DNA of 64,000 nucleotides from Anaerolineae bacterium (GTDB lineage: Bacteria > Chloroflexota > Anaerolineae > Aggregatilineales > Phototrophicaceae), in assembly GCA_022843745.1 (NCBI GenBank), contig JALHNB010000012.1, forward strand, positions 62,001 to 126,000, written 5' to 3'. Positions within the stretch are counted from its first letter, which is position 1, and each line of letters opens with the position of its first letter. The notes below the pieces were generated by a model that was given only the letters and a program-made list of their open reading frames with translations, was not told the origin of the DNA and did no database searches. The translations under genes and the position numbers were made by a program. Of this stretch, positions 1 through 9,136 are shown piece by piece.

Positions 1-420
1 CTCTATGGCAATATAGCGACCATCCGGCGACCAAAGCGGGCGAGTATCATATTTCAGATTATCCACAGTTAAGTTTTTTAGATTGTTGCCGTCTTTTTCC
101 ATAACCCAGATGTCATCATTTCCAGATCGTTGCGATATGAAAGCGATTTGCTGCCCGTCAGGTGACCAAACAGGATGGAAATTGTTAGTTGAGTGCGTGT
201 TTGTCAAATTTGCTTGATCTGTCCCATCAGATCGCATCAGCCAAATATCTGAGCCTTCCAATGTGCTTTTAGAGTATGCAATCCAGTTTCCATCGGGCGA
301 CCACGCAGGCTGACCATTGTAAACGGATGGGATATAAGCGGATAAGGTTGAGGATGCTGGTTGAGAGGCAAGGATTAAGCAGATAATTAGTCCAGCAACA
401 AGATTTTGTCGTTTCAACAT
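1..420 (-). CDS. Secreted TolB-like (PD40) beta-propeller protein, C-terminus cut by window edge
   Basis: Reading leftward from ATG at 420, the frame stays open for 140 codons to the window edge. It begins with a basic start and a hydrophobic signal peptide (LVAGLIICLILAS), so the product is probably exported. Three WSPDG motifs follow, each trailed by an I-A-(Y/F/I) strand and D-I-W-(L/V)-M blades, the signature of PD40/TolB-type six-bladed propellers. In this family the propeller usually mediates protein or ligand binding, and many members have no assigned role. The C-terminal blades lie outside the window. The family call is firm; the function is not. Confidence 0.8.
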   Translation of the reverse strand, partial: MLKRQNLVAGLIICLILASQPASSTLSAYIPSVYNGQPAWSPDGNWIAYSKSTLEGSDIWLMRSDGTDQANLTNTHSTNNFHPVWSPDGQQIAFISQRSGNDDIWVMEKDGNNLKNLTVDNLKYDTRPLWSPDGRYIAIE

Positions 421-500
421 TGCAGTATCGTTTTTAATTTGAAGATATTTTCAGAATACTACATTCTGGGCTTTATATAGCTAGACATTTTGTATTTGTA

Positions 501-531
501 AAACAAAAAGGGCGACTCATCAGCCACCCTC
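501..531 (-). terminator. Rho-independent terminator of the LysM gene
   Basis: On the minus strand, an AGGGTGGC / GTCGCCCT stem with a six-base loop is followed directly by a T-rich run (TTTTTGTTTT). It sits about 40 bp after the stop codon of the LysM gene. Confidence 0.75.
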
Positions 532-567
532 TTTGTTGTCGTTTGTATATTTCACGGAGTCGTGAAA

Positions 568-990
568 TCAGGGGATTTTCAAGACCTGTCCGGCGTAAAT
601 CAGATTGACGTTGGCGATGTTATTCACCTGCGCAAGCGTGTTCAGAGAGACACCATAACGCTGGGCAATGCGAGAGAGCGTATCGCCGCGCTGAACGGTG
701 TAGGTGGTGGTCGGCGTGCTGATTTTTACGCACAGATTCTGCCCGGCATAAATGCGGTTCGCATCACGGATACCGTTCATGCTTTGCAGCGTTGTCGTGC
801 TGAGGTTATAGCGCAGGCCGATGCGATACAGATTTTCGCCACGCTGAACGGTGTGATACTGTGCGCAGGCCGCCGCATAATCCGAGGCTGAGGCCGATTG
901 CAGCGATCCGACCATCCCGCTGCCGACGACCAGCAGGGTGGTCAGCGCGAGTAGAAATTTCCGATGTAGAGAGATAATTGTAGACACCAC
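568..990 (-). CDS. Exported LysM peptidoglycan-binding protein (two LysM domains)
   Basis: The 140-residue product has a signal peptide ([16 protein letters not shown], cut near SASA) and two LysM domains at about residues 43-85 and 95-140, each with the [18 protein letters not shown] type of core. LysM binds N-acetylglucosamine in peptidoglycan or related glycans. No catalytic domain is attached, so it is a binding or structural wall protein, or a targeting factor. I start it at GTG 990, because AGAAGGA lies nine bases upstream; an upstream ATG at 1047 lacks a ribosome binding site and would place charged residues before the signal peptide. It is followed by a strong terminator, so it is probably monocistronic. 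Confidence 0.85.
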   Translation of the reverse strand: MVSTIISLHRKFLLALTTLLVVGSGMVGSLQSASASDYAAACAQYHTVQRGENLYRIGLRYNLSTTTLQSMNGIRDANRIYAGQNLCVKISTPTTTYTVQRGDTLSRIAQRYGVSLNTLAQVNNIANVNLIYAGQVLKIP

Positions 991-1130
991 GATTTTGATT
1001 CCTTCTGTAAAACTGTGAAAATGTGTGATGTCTTTATTTAATCCCAAATGAAATAAACAAGATTGACGCTTGACCGATGCTCATCTGACGCACGAATCAA
1101 CGAGCGCTCTACGCCTCCCTGACGCAAAAA

Positions 1131-1160
1131 TTAGAGGCAGGTTTGAACGCCTGCCCCTGA
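1131..1160. repeat. Dispersed intergenic hairpin repeat, copy 1
   Basis: AGGCAGG and CCTGCCC arms surround a short loop (TTTGAACG). Similar GTAGGGGC/GCCCCTAC-type hairpins occur in other gaps at 2971, 9995, 12474 and 60165. Confidence 0.5.
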
Positions 1161-1396
1161 AGCCTGATCGTTTGGGATTGATGAGGATCACTTTAGCATT
1201 TTAAACGATTTTAATAGAACTTGTGTTCGAATCCTCTAACTCTGTGTCCAGAGTTTTCGCGCTTGATTCTCTCTATACTGGAAAGCAAAAACTGACTCCT
1301 GAAAGCCCTCGCGAAGTTCCACGCGGCAGTGGTTAAAATAATTGTGCTGTGGGAAATCATGCCTCTTTTGCTATTCGATCATTCACATTTCGCGCC

Positions 1397-1402
1397 TATA
1401 AT
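1397..1402 (+). promoter_or_regulatory. Candidate -10 box for the sugar dehydrogenase gene
   Basis: A perfect TATAAT lies 56 bp before the ATG at 1459. No good -35 box is present at the usual spacing, so the call rests on the -10 box alone. Confidence 0.3.
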
Positions 1403-1458
1403 GTTCACTGTAAGTCTTTAAAGTCTATTGAGATCATTAATTGTTTGAGGTAAATCGT

Positions 1459-2916
1459 ATGAGATCATTTCTAAAGTTGATAAATCGAACTCAAAAATGG
1501 CTGCTGATGGCCATGATCGGGATTTTATGGGGTTTGCTTTCGGTCAGCGCCATTCTCGCGCAGGAAGCGCCCGCGACGACGTTGCCGCCGGTGTTTACCG
1601 AGACATTGGTCGCTGGGGGCCTCAGCAGCCCGACTGCGATGGCTTTCGCGCCGGATGGTCGCCTGTTTGTGACCGAGCAGGGCGGCGATTTGCGGGTGAT
1701 TAAAAACGGCGTACTGCTGCCAACACCGTTTGTTGAACTCACCGTCAATTCGGCAAATGAACGCGGCTTGTTAGGTGTCGCGTTTGATCCAAATTTTGCC
1801 TCGAATCAGTATGTGTATGTCTACTATACGGCGACCAGCCCGGTTCACAATCGCGTCAGTCGCTTTACAGCCAATGGTGATGTTGCTGTACCCGGCAGCG
1901 AAGACCCTCTTCTTGAACTGAATAACCTCTCAGCGGGGAATCATAACGGCGGTGCGATCCATTTTGGCCCGGACGGCAAGCTGTATATCGGCTCTGGAGA
2001 AAATGCTGTCGGGTCAAATTCGCAGACGCTCAATAATATGCTCGGCAAAATTCTGCGCATTAATTCGGATGGCACGATCCCGACAGACAACCCGTTTTAT
2101 GATGACGCGAGTGGGGATAACCGGGCGATCTGGGCATTAGGGCTGCGTAACCCGTTCACATTCGCTTTCCAGCCCGGTACGGGCCGCATGTTTATCAATG
2201 ATGTTGGACAAAGCTTATGGGAGGAAATTAACGACGGCATCGCGGGTTCGAATTACGGCTGGCCGGATACCGAGGGAGAAACGTCGCTCCCTGATTTTAG
2301 ATCACCACTTTTCGTCTATCCTCACAGTGCTGTAGGAACGGCGGGCGGCTGCTCGATCAATGGCGGCGCGTTCTATAACCCGACTAGTGTTCAATTCCCA
2401 TCTGATTATGTCGGTGATTATTTTTTTGGCGATTACTGCCGCCGCTGGATTCGCAGTTATGACCCCGTTACGGACACGGCAAGTGATTTTGCGACAAACA
2501 CTGCCGACGGTCTGGTAGACATTAAAATCGCGGCGAATGGCAGCCTGTACTATCTGGCACGTGGGGGAGATGGGGCTCAAGCGGGCGTTTATCGTATCGA
2601 CTATCCGACCTGTACATTGCCTACATCGCCGTCTGCAAATGGTGTCGCGCCCAAGCGTAATTATTTTACATCGCTGCCCTTTACGCTCACCTGGAATCGC
2701 ACATCGTGGTCGCAGGGTTATGAGATTCAGGTTGCGCGAAGCTCTACTTTTGCTAATCTGGAATATCACGATGACGATATTGCGCAGGGTACGCTCTCAG
2801 CGACCATCACCGCACTGAGTGAATGCGGTTATTACTGGCGTGTCCGTGCAAAAATTAATGACACAAAATGGGGCGCATGGAGTTCCACCCAGCAGTTCGT
2901 CCTGGATTTGCCATAG
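1459..2916 (+). CDS. Secreted PQQ-dependent sugar (glucose/sorbosone-type) dehydrogenase
   Basis: The 485-residue exported protein oxidises aldose sugars outside the membrane with PQQ in characterised homologues. A signal peptide (WLLMAMIGILWGLLSVSAILA) precedes a six-bladed propeller at about residues 45-380. Family blocks are visible: LSSPTAMAFAPDGRLFVTE, RGLLGVAFDPNF, GNHNGG, WALGLRNPF, DVGQSLWEEIN and GSNYGWP. The last 90 residues (from about 395) form a beta-rich, fibronectin-III-like tail with W-R-V-R-A strands, often a carbohydrate- or surface-binding extension. I start at ATG 1459 because GAGG sits eight bases upstream; the TTG at 1441 has no such site. Substrate is unknown, and no PQQ synthesis genes are nearby. 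Confidence 0.85.
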   Translation: MRSFLKLINRTQKWLLMAMIGILWGLLSVSAILAQEAPATTLPPVFTETLVAGGLSSPTAMAFAPDGRLFVTEQGGDLRVIKNGVLLPTPFVELTVNSANERGLLGVAFDPNFASNQYVYVYYTATSPVHNRVSRFTANGDVAVPGSEDPLLELNNLSAGNHNGGAIHFGPDGKLYIGSGENAVGSNSQTLNNMLGKILRINSDGTIPTDNPFYDDASGDNRAIWALGLRNPFTFAFQPGTGRMFINDVGQSLWEEINDGIAGSNYGWPDTEGETSLPDFRSPLFVYPHSAVGTAGGCSINGGAFYNPTSVQFPSDYVGDYFFGDYCRRWIRSYDPVTDTASDFATNTADGLVDIKIAANGSLYYLARGGDGAQAGVYRIDYPTCTLPTSPSANGVAPKRNYFTSLPFTLTWNRTSWSQGYEIQVARSSTFANLEYHDDDIAQGTLSATITALSECGYYWRVRAKINDTKWGAWSSTQQFVLDLP

Positions 2917-2970
2917 GGACGGTGACTTGTACGCATGGGGTTAACGCTCACCCCGAAAACGCATGATATT

Positions 2971-2998
2971 TGTAGGGGCGCAAGGCCTTGCGCCCTGC
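2971..2998. repeat. Dispersed intergenic hairpin repeat, copy 2
   Basis: TGTAGGGGCGCAAGGC pairs with GCCTTGCGCCCT. It is the same GTAGGGGCG family as the copies at 9995 and 12474, and lies between two plus-strand genes. Confidence 0.55.
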
Positions 2999-3048
2999 AT
3001 TTATTGTGGTTGTGTCGCCCAACCCTGGATAAAAAGGAATAAACAGGC

Positions 3049-3597
3049 GTGGAAAAAGAGAAACCTGAAAAAAGCAAAGTCGGCATGAAGCGATTTCAGC
3101 GGCAGTTTAACTCGCCGTTTTCGCTGGAAAATTGTATCTCCCGCCTGATGAGCCGCAGCGAAAAACCAACGCTGTGGGCGTGGAAAGGCGAGACGAGGCT
3201 ACAGGCCGATGTCTGGAAAATTGACGACGACTCTGCCGGATTTCAGGTTTATAAGGCGCCCAAATCTTCGATGCAATTCCAGTTCGGGACATCGACCACC
3301 AGTGCGCGTGGCGCGATGTTCCGGCAGGCCGATGGCACAACAACCATACTGGTCGAGGCGAAAACGAGCGTACTCGGCTATCTGCTGTACGGCATATTGA
3401 TATTTTTTCTCTGGTTGATGATTTCCGCGACGCTTATCTCACCGATACTCATGGAGGCTGGTCTTGTGGCGGTGGTCGCTATCAGCGGATTCGCGCTGTT
3501 TTTAATTATCGTCATCTCGATCCTCTATTTTGATTGGGTACATGCCGACCTGCTGTATACGGTACGTGCATCATTAGGCGATATAGAAATATTGTGA
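3049..3597 (+). CDS. Hypothetical membrane protein, two transmembrane helices
   Basis: I do not recognise this 182-residue protein. The first 100 residues are soluble and mixed alpha/beta; two adjacent hydrophobic helices follow (about 106-130 and 138-165), and about 15 polar residues close the protein. I chose GTG 3049 because AAGGA lies nine to ten bases upstream. It stands alone: the next gene, a GNAT enzyme, converges on it with 10 bp between stops. Nothing in the sequence assigns a function. Confidence 0.7.
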   Translation: MEKEKPEKSKVGMKRFQRQFNSPFSLENCISRLMSRSEKPTLWAWKGETRLQADVWKIDDDSAGFQVYKAPKSSMQFQFGTSTTSARGAMFRQADGTTTILVEAKTSVLGYLLYGILIFFLWLMISATLISPILMEAGLVAVVAISGFALFLIIVISILYFDWVHADLLYTVRASLGDIEIL

Positions 3598-3607
3598 CGT
3601 CAGCCTG

Positions 3608-4393
3608 TCAAATCCGTTTTACCTGCCACTTACAAGGCCATGAGGTCGCGATCTGGATGAAGCCTAGTTTTTCCAGAATCGGGCGGCTCATGTAGCTGGC
3701 ATCTACCGTTAAAAATTCCAGCCCGCGCTGAATCGCTTCCTGGGCGCGTATGGCTAACAGCGCCGTGTAGAAACCACGCCCGCGATATTCAGACAATGTG
3801 GAGCCGCCCCATAAGCTGCCGAAGTGCGAATTGTCCATAAAACGTATCCAGGCCGAGCTAACCGGGATGCCATCCGCATAAGCGGTGTAAAAGCTGATGC
3901 TCTCCGGCGCTTGGCGAAGCTCATCTGCCAGGAATCTGGCATAGGCATCACCGTCTTCATCCCAGACTTGCGTGTGGATAACTGTCACCTCTGTCGCCAG
4001 TAAGTTGGGGTCGGTGATGCGCCGGATGTCGTGGGAGACAGGCTGGCGCAAAATCTCCGGCAAATTCTGAAGATCAAGCACCATAATCGCTTCATCTTCT
4101 TCGATTTCGAAGCCGTGCGCGGTGAGGCGGTCTTTCAGGTCGGCAGGGGTGTCGTGTGAATACAGCTTCCATTCAAAATTTTGACCCAGTGCGTTGAAAT
4201 AGTCGATCTGTTCGCGAATGACAGCATCGGCATTTTCGGCGGTCAGGCGTGAGTACATGATGAAGCCCTCACCATCGTCACTGAGATCAACCTGGCGAAC
4301 CAGATGTGGGAAGGCTTCGCGCCGTGCCATCGGGTATTCGCAACGGATACGTTGGTCATCGTCAAAAAGTGCGCGAAGTTGTTCGAGTGTCAT
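3608..4393 (-). CDS. GNAT family N-acetyltransferase
   Basis: This is a 261-residue acyltransferase of the GCN5-related fold, which transfers an acyl group from acyl-CoA to an amine. The C-terminal GNAT core (about 110-255) carries the beta4 strand, the pyrophosphate loop Y-R-G-R-G-F-Y, and the closing R-P-I-L-E-K-L-G-F block. The N-terminal 110 residues look like a degenerate second GNAT repeat, as in two-domain members. It is transcribed divergently from the histidine kinase at 4455. The acceptor cannot be deduced. Confidence 0.8.
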   Translation of the reverse strand: MTLEQLRALFDDDQRIRCEYPMARREAFPHLVRQVDLSDDGEGFIMYSRLTAENADAVIREQIDYFNALGQNFEWKLYSHDTPADLKDRLTAHGFEIEEDEAIMVLDLQNLPEILRQPVSHDIRRITDPNLLATEVTVIHTQVWDEDGDAYARFLADELRQAPESISFYTAYADGIPVSSAWIRFMDNSHFGSLWGGSTLSEYRGRGFYTALLAIRAQEAIQRGLEFLTVDASYMSRPILEKLGFIQIATSWPCKWQVKRI

Positions 4394-4454
4394 GTCCGAT
4401 CCCGTTGGGGTAAAGATGTTATAATTTCAATGTCTATTTAAGAGTATAACATCC

Positions 4455-5618
4455 ATGTCAACCCGCCTAAAACCGGAATCCGATACTGAAAAGCTGCGCC
4501 GCCGCAACCGCGAACTCTCGATCCTCAATACGATTGCCGAGGCGATGAATCATGAAGTCGATTTGATACGGGCGCTCAATACGGCGCTGATCCATGTCGC
4601 CGAATTATTCGGGCTGCAAACAGGCTGGGTGTTTTTGCTGGACGAAGAGGGCAAGTCGTATCTGGCAGCGGCGCAAAATTTGCCGCCCGCGTTGGCCGAT
4701 CATCCCCGACGAATGGGGGGCTGGTGTACCTGCCTGGATGATTATGAAGAGGGCGAGCTGAAAGACCCGCGCAATATCACGTGCAGCCGCCTGGAAAATC
4801 TGGTCGTCGGCACGGCAGGCTTGCGCTTCCACGCCAGCATCCCACTGAAGGCGCATGGCAAGGATTTGGGCGTTCTGAACGTCGCCAGCACCGATTGGGA
4901 AGAATTATCCGCTGACGATTTGCAGTTGCTTTACACAGTGGGCGATCTGGTCAGCATCGCTGTCGAACGGGCGCGACTTTTCAACAAAAGTGTTGAGCTA
5001 GGCGCAGTTGAGGAACGCAATCGCCTCGCCCGTGAAATTCATGACACGCTGGCGCAGGGGTTATCCGCCATCGCGCTGCAACTCGAAACTGCCGATGCGC
5101 TGCTCGATGCCGGAGTGAACACGCAGCGCGCCCAGCAAGCCGTCCAGAGCGCACTGATTTCCGCACGCAGCAGCCTGGAAGAAGCGCGGCGTTCGGTGCT
5201 GGATTTACGCGCTGCGCCGTTGGAAGGCCGAGCGTTGGGCGAAGCGCTGGCGAAATTGGTGAAGGACTCGCAGCGTAAAGGCAAGCTGAAAATCACATTT
5301 GACCAAACCGACGGCAGCCGCCCACTCCCGGCGCGTGTCGAAATTGGCTTGTATCGAGTCGCCCAGGAAGCGCTGACTAATGCGCTCAAACATGCCCGCG
5401 CCAGCCGCATCACGATTCAGTTGATTACCACGCCGGATCGCGTCGAATTGAAAATTGAAGACAACGGACGCGGCTTTGATCCCTCGCAGATTCCACCCGG
5501 TCATTATGGCTTGATTGGGCTGAACGAGCGTGTCCGGCTGCTGGGCGGTCACGTAGAATTGAGTAGCTGCCCCGGCGAGGGTGTGCAGTTGCATGTGAGC
5601 GTTCCCCTGTCAGGCTGA
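4455..5618 (+). CDS. GAF-domain sensor histidine kinase of the NarX/DesK (HisKA_3) type
   Basis: The 387-residue cytoplasmic kinase has a GAF sensor at about 25-175, a HisKA_3 dimerisation helix with phospho-acceptor His196 (E-I-H-D-T-L-A-Q-G), and a HATPase_c domain at about 295-385 with the N box (ALTNALKHA) and G boxes (DNGRGFD, GLIGLNERV). It has no transmembrane helix, so it should sense an internal or diffusible signal. The GAF domain holds three cysteines, C91-x-C93 and C110, which could bind a metal or Fe-S cluster or be redox-sensitive. The likely partner is the NarL-type regulator at 8489, two small genes and a GH127 gene downstream. TATAAT lies at 4420-4425. Confidence 0.88.
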   Translation: MSTRLKPESDTEKLRRRNRELSILNTIAEAMNHEVDLIRALNTALIHVAELFGLQTGWVFLLDEEGKSYLAAAQNLPPALADHPRRMGGWCTCLDDYEEGELKDPRNITCSRLENLVVGTAGLRFHASIPLKAHGKDLGVLNVASTDWEELSADDLQLLYTVGDLVSIAVERARLFNKSVELGAVEERNRLAREIHDTLAQGLSAIALQLETADALLDAGVNTQRAQQAVQSALISARSSLEEARRSVLDLRAAPLEGRALGEALAKLVKDSQRKGKLKITFDQTDGSRPLPARVEIGLYRVAQEALTNALKHARASRITIQLITTPDRVELKIEDNGRGFDPSQIPPGHYGLIGLNERVRLLGGHVELSSCPGEGVQLHVSVPLSG

Positions 5619-5664
5619 ATCTGCGCTTATAATAGATCATGTGTCAAAAAATGAGGATGATGTC

Positions 5665-5919
5665 ATGGCTGTAGCGCCCGCAAATACATTGTTTGACGAA
5701 ATTCTAGATTTTCTGGCTTCTACGCCTACGCCGCAGCAAATCATTGCATTCAGACCATCAGAAATGCTTGACCAACGCTTGCATTTCCTCCTCGATCAAA
5801 ATAGTCATGATCGAATCACGGCTGAAGAGCGTAATGAATTAGACGAGTTTTTGCGGATGGATCATTTTATGACCATGCTCAAAATCCGCGCACGTTTTAA
5901 ATCCACGAAAATCGCTTGA
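5665..5919 (+). CDS. Small conserved hypothetical protein
   Basis: This 84-residue acidic helical protein has the pattern F-D-E-I-L-D-F-L-A-S-x-P-x-P-x-Q-I-I-A-F-R-P near its start and an E-E-R-x-E-L-D-E-F-L block near its end. I recall similar small proteins in cyanobacteria and Chloroflexota with no assigned role, sometimes beside toxin genes; no toxin is visible here. I chose ATG 5665, with GAGG eight bases upstream, over GTG 5641. The next gene begins 11 bp after its stop, so they may be co-transcribed. Confidence 0.65.
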   Translation: MAVAPANTLFDEILDFLASTPTPQQIIAFRPSEMLDQRLHFLLDQNSHDRITAEERNELDEFLRMDHFMTMLKIRARFKSTKIA

Positions 5920-5930
5920 ATGATTAGATT

Positions 5931-6422
5931 ATGCTGAATTTTCGCACCATTTTTCTTTTCCTCCACATTATTGCCGCTGGCCTGTGGATCACTCAATTCG
6001 TCGTCATGGTCGTTTTTGACCGGCTGATCCGCGCAAACGCTGACAAACCCCCTGGGGTGACGCTGATGATGGCGGAAGTACGTTTGCTCAATACATTGGG
6101 TTTGTTGGGTGGCCCAGGCATCTTGTTGACCGGACTCGGTTTATTGGCAACGGATCGGCTCGGATTTTTGGGCATTGCAGGAATCACGCCGCCCTGGTTG
6201 ATGATAAAGCAGATTCTTTACATCATTTTGCTCATCATCGTTTTCGCGTTGATGATGCCGATGGCGCGACGCTTGGAGAGCCAATTGAAAGCCGCCACAG
6301 CCAGCAGCGTATTAATCACGCCAGAGATGAGCGCTTTACATCGACGATTGGTGATGATAAGTTACTTGCAGGATGCGCTGGTGCTGGTCAATATTTTTCT
6401 GGCTGTCACCAAATTCGGCTAA
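5931..6422 (+). CDS. Integral membrane protein, CopD/DUF2269-like
   Basis: The 163-residue protein has four hydrophobic helices (about 5-27, 52-75, 88-112, 138-160). The first helix carries F-L-H-I-I-A-A-G-L-W, the His-containing start seen in CopD-like and DUF2269 membrane families. Function in these families is largely unknown; some bind haem or copper. It may be co-transcribed with the small gene 11 bp upstream. Family assignment is tentative. Confidence 0.65.
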   Translation: MLNFRTIFLFLHIIAAGLWITQFVVMVVFDRLIRANADKPPGVTLMMAEVRLLNTLGLLGGPGILLTGLGLLATDRLGFLGIAGITPPWLMIKQILYIILLIIVFALMMPMARRLESQLKAATASSVLITPEMSALHRRLVMISYLQDALVLVNIFLAVTKFG

Positions 6423-6514
6423 AAATTATTTCAAAACTTAGTTTATACGGCACAAGCTGAGGGTGATGATTAAATCACCAAACGATTGTGCATGAAATAG
6501 GAGCATTCCCCACG

Positions 6515-8476
6515 ATGAATCACCCACTACCGAACGATATTTCCCGCCGTCGGCTTTTCCCCGCCTCGGTTGCCAATGTCACCCTGACGGATGGTTTCTG
6601 GTTGCCCAAATATCAGAATTTCCGTAGTGTCACGATCAACGACGTTTTTGACAAGTTTGAGCGTGACGACGCTTTTGCAAATTTTGATCGGGTTGCGCAG
6701 GGTATGACCGGAGAACATCATGGCTTACCCTGGTTCGACGGACTTATTTTTGAGACGATCCGGGCAGCCTCGGATTTCCTGGCTGTCAATCCCGATGCGG
6801 CGCTGGATGCCCGTCTGGATGGATATATCGAGCGTATTGCCGCCGCCCAGTCTGTTGACTTGAACGGCTATCTGAATACGTTTGTTTCGCTGATGCGGCC
6901 TGACCAGCGTTGGGGCGCTCTGGGCAGCGACCAATTGTGGACGCACGAAGAATATGACGCTGGCTGTCTGGTCGAGGCAGGTGTTCATCATTATCTGGCG
7001 ACTGGCAAAACGAGTTTGCTGAAATTAGCGGTTCGTTTCGCGAATTTTATGTGCGAATATATTGGCCCAGCCCCCAAACACAACGTTGTGCCTTCACACT
7101 CTCTCGCGGAAGAAGCCTTTATCAAGCTGTATCGTTTGCTGCGCGATACCCCCGGCCTTGCCAATCAACTTGATTTTCAGCACGACCCGATCCAATTTCT
7201 GAAGCTGGTTGAATTCTGGATGGAGAATCGTGGCAATCATACGGATCGCGTCAGCTTTGAGGAATATGCCCAGGATCACTGCTGTGTATTTGACCAACCG
7301 GAAGCGGTAGGACATGCGGTACGCGGGACGCTGCTCTACACCGGGTTGGCGACGCTGGCGGCAGAGGTGGGCGAGGAAAAATATTTCGAAACGTCCCGGC
7401 GGCTGTGGGAAGATGTCGTCGAACGGAAAATGTTCATCACGGGTGGTGTCGGCCCCATCAAAGAGTATGAAGGGTTCGGCTATGGGTACTACCTGCCCAA
7501 CAGCGGCTATATCGAAACTTGCGCCGGGGTTGGTCTGGGCTTTTGGGCAAGTCAGATGAATCAGGCTTTTGGCAGTGCCGAATACATGGACGTTTATGAG
7601 CGCGTGATTTATAACAACGTGCTGGCAGGTATTTCGCTGGATGGAACGCACTATTCCTACGAAAACCCGTTGCAGAATCACGGCGCTTTCCACCGTTGGG
7701 AATGGCACCGCTGCCCATGCTGCCCACCGATGCTGTTGAAGCTTTTTTCCGAAATGCCGAGCCTGATCTTCGCGCATAATGCGAAAGACCTCTATGTTAA
7801 CCTGTACATTGGAAGCAGTGGGAAAATTTCACTCCCAGCCGGAGAAGTGGAACTGTCCCTTGAGACGCAATATCCCTGGGACGGTAAAATCAAAATCACG
7901 TTGGATCATTTAAAGCCGCGAGAATTTGGTTTGCATCTGCGTATCCCGGCGTGGTGTAAAAATTATCACTATCGGGTTAACGGCGAGGCTCAGGATCAAG
8001 GACAAGTCGAAAATTGTTACGTCGTTTTAACGCGCCAGTGGCAAACGGGCGATGTCATCGAACTGGAACTGGATATGCCTGTTCAGCGCATCGTTGGGCA
8101 TCCGTTTTCCGGCGCAATCCGTGAGCGTGTCGCGATCCAGCGCGGGCCGGTGATTTACTGTTTGGAGGGTGTCGATAACCCGACAGGCCGTGACCCCTTA
8201 TTGCCAGCACACGCGAATTTCCAGGTTGAGTATCGAAAAGATTTCCTGGGCGGAGTCGTTGCGATCACCACTGAGGACGACGGTGGAAACCCCATCACGG
8301 CAATCCCCTATTTCGCGTGGGATAATCGCCCAGCTACGAGCGCTGAACAGGACTGGTTGGTCGTGTGGTTGCGGCAGGAAAATTGGTTCTCTTTACGGCA
8401 GCCATTGGATGCAAATAACCGCCAGGACTGGGAAAATGTGTTATATCAACCATTGGGTAGCCCTCAACAGGCATAG
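6515..8476 (+). CDS. Glycoside hydrolase family 127, beta-L-arabinofuranosidase type
   Basis: The 653-residue protein has an (alpha/alpha)6 barrel followed by beta-sandwich modules. In the characterised Bifidobacterium enzyme (HypBA1) a zinc-bound Cys acts as nucleophile together with a Glu and two further Cys. Matching residues are visible: E334-T-C336 and the C400-P-C402-C403 block. Expected role: release of beta-L-arabinofuranose from plant glycoproteins or arabinans. There is no signal peptide, so it is probably cytoplasmic and works on imported oligosaccharides. I start at ATG 6515 (AGGAG 11 bases upstream). The response-regulator gene begins 12 bp after its stop, so the two are probably co-transcribed. 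GH127 also contains other activities, so the exact substrate is open. Confidence 0.87.
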   Translation: MNHPLPNDISRRRLFPASVANVTLTDGFWLPKYQNFRSVTINDVFDKFERDDAFANFDRVAQGMTGEHHGLPWFDGLIFETIRAASDFLAVNPDAALDARLDGYIERIAAAQSVDLNGYLNTFVSLMRPDQRWGALGSDQLWTHEEYDAGCLVEAGVHHYLATGKTSLLKLAVRFANFMCEYIGPAPKHNVVPSHSLAEEAFIKLYRLLRDTPGLANQLDFQHDPIQFLKLVEFWMENRGNHTDRVSFEEYAQDHCCVFDQPEAVGHAVRGTLLYTGLATLAAEVGEEKYFETSRRLWEDVVERKMFITGGVGPIKEYEGFGYGYYLPNSGYIETCAGVGLGFWASQMNQAFGSAEYMDVYERVIYNNVLAGISLDGTHYSYENPLQNHGAFHRWEWHRCPCCPPMLLKLFSEMPSLIFAHNAKDLYVNLYIGSSGKISLPAGEVELSLETQYPWDGKIKITLDHLKPREFGLHLRIPAWCKNYHYRVNGEAQDQGQVENCYVVLTRQWQTGDVIELELDMPVQRIVGHPFSGAIRERVAIQRGPVIYCLEGVDNPTGRDPLLPAHANFQVEYRKDFLGGVVAITTEDDGGNPITAIPYFAWDNRPATSAEQDWLVVWLRQENWFSLRQPLDANNRQDWENVLYQPLGSPQQA

Positions 8477-8488
8477 AAAGTTTAAATA

Positions 8489-9136
8489 ATGACCGACTCG
8501 ATTCGCATCCTCGTTGCTGACGATCACCCGGTTGTCCGCGATGGCCTTGTCGCCATTCTGGGTACGCAGCCGGATTTCAGCGTGATAGGGGAGGCGGGGA
8601 CAGGTGTGGAAACCGTTCAGCGCGTGATCGCCCTGCGGCCTGATGTGCTGCTGCTCGATCTGGAAATGCCGAATGTAGACGGCGTGGGTGTCCTCAAGCA
8701 GCTTCGTCAGACGGATGTGCCGACGCGGGTTGTTGTGTTCACGGCCTTCGACACTGATGAGCGTATTCTGGACGCGGTACAGGCGGGTGCGCAGGGCTAT
8801 CTGCTCAAGGGAGCGCCGCGCGAAGAATTATTCAATGCCGTGCGCGTCGTCCACAGCGGCGGTTCGCTGTTGCAGCCGATTGTTGCCTCGAAATTGCTGC
8901 GACAGGTGAGCCGCGATCAGGTGAAAGAAGCCAACGCCGATGCCTTGACCGAGCGCGAGATGGAAGTTTTGCTGCTGATGGCGCAGGGCTTGCAAAATAA
9001 AGAGATCGCCGCCAAGCTGGTCATCAGCGAACGCACCGTCAAATTTCACGTCAGCTCGATTCTCGCCAAATTGGGCGCTGGCAACCGCACCGAAGCCGTC
9101 AAAATCGCCGCGCATCGTGGAATCGTCGATTTGTAA
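8489..9136 (+). CDS. NarL/FixJ-family response regulator
   Basis: The 215-residue transcription factor has a REC domain (acidic pair D11-D12, phospho-acceptor D57 in L-L-L-D-L-E-M-P, K near 107) and a C-terminal LuxR-type helix-turn-helix (about 150-210, L-T-E-R-E-M-E-V-L to R-T-V-K-F-H-V). NarL-type regulators pair with HisKA_3 kinases, and the only such kinase in the window is at 4455. It follows the GH127 gene by 12 bp, so arabinose-sugar metabolism may be among its targets; that is inference from position. Confidence 0.9.
   Translation: MTDSIRILVADDHPVVRDGLVAILGTQPDFSVIGEAGTGVETVQRVIALRPDVLLLDLEMPNVDGVGVLKQLRQTDVPTRVVVFTAFDTDERILDAVQAGAQGYLLKGAPREELFNAVRVVHSGGSLLQPIVASKLLRQVSRDQVKEANADALTEREMEVLLLMAQGLQNKEIAAKLVISERTVKFHVSSILAKLGAGNRTEAVKIAAHRGIVDL

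Larger units (their letters stand above)
991..1458. other. Divergent intergenic region, no gene seen
   Basis: This is 468 bp between the divergent LysM and sugar dehydrogenase genes. It holds a dispersed hairpin repeat at 1131-1160 and a candidate -10 box at 1397. I found no convincing reading frame or RNA gene. Confidence 0.6.

Noticed and set aside
1218-1260. GTTCGAATCC resembling the T-loop of a tRNA
   Set aside because: The flanking bases do not pair into a T stem, and no acceptor, D or anticodon stems can be drawn upstream.
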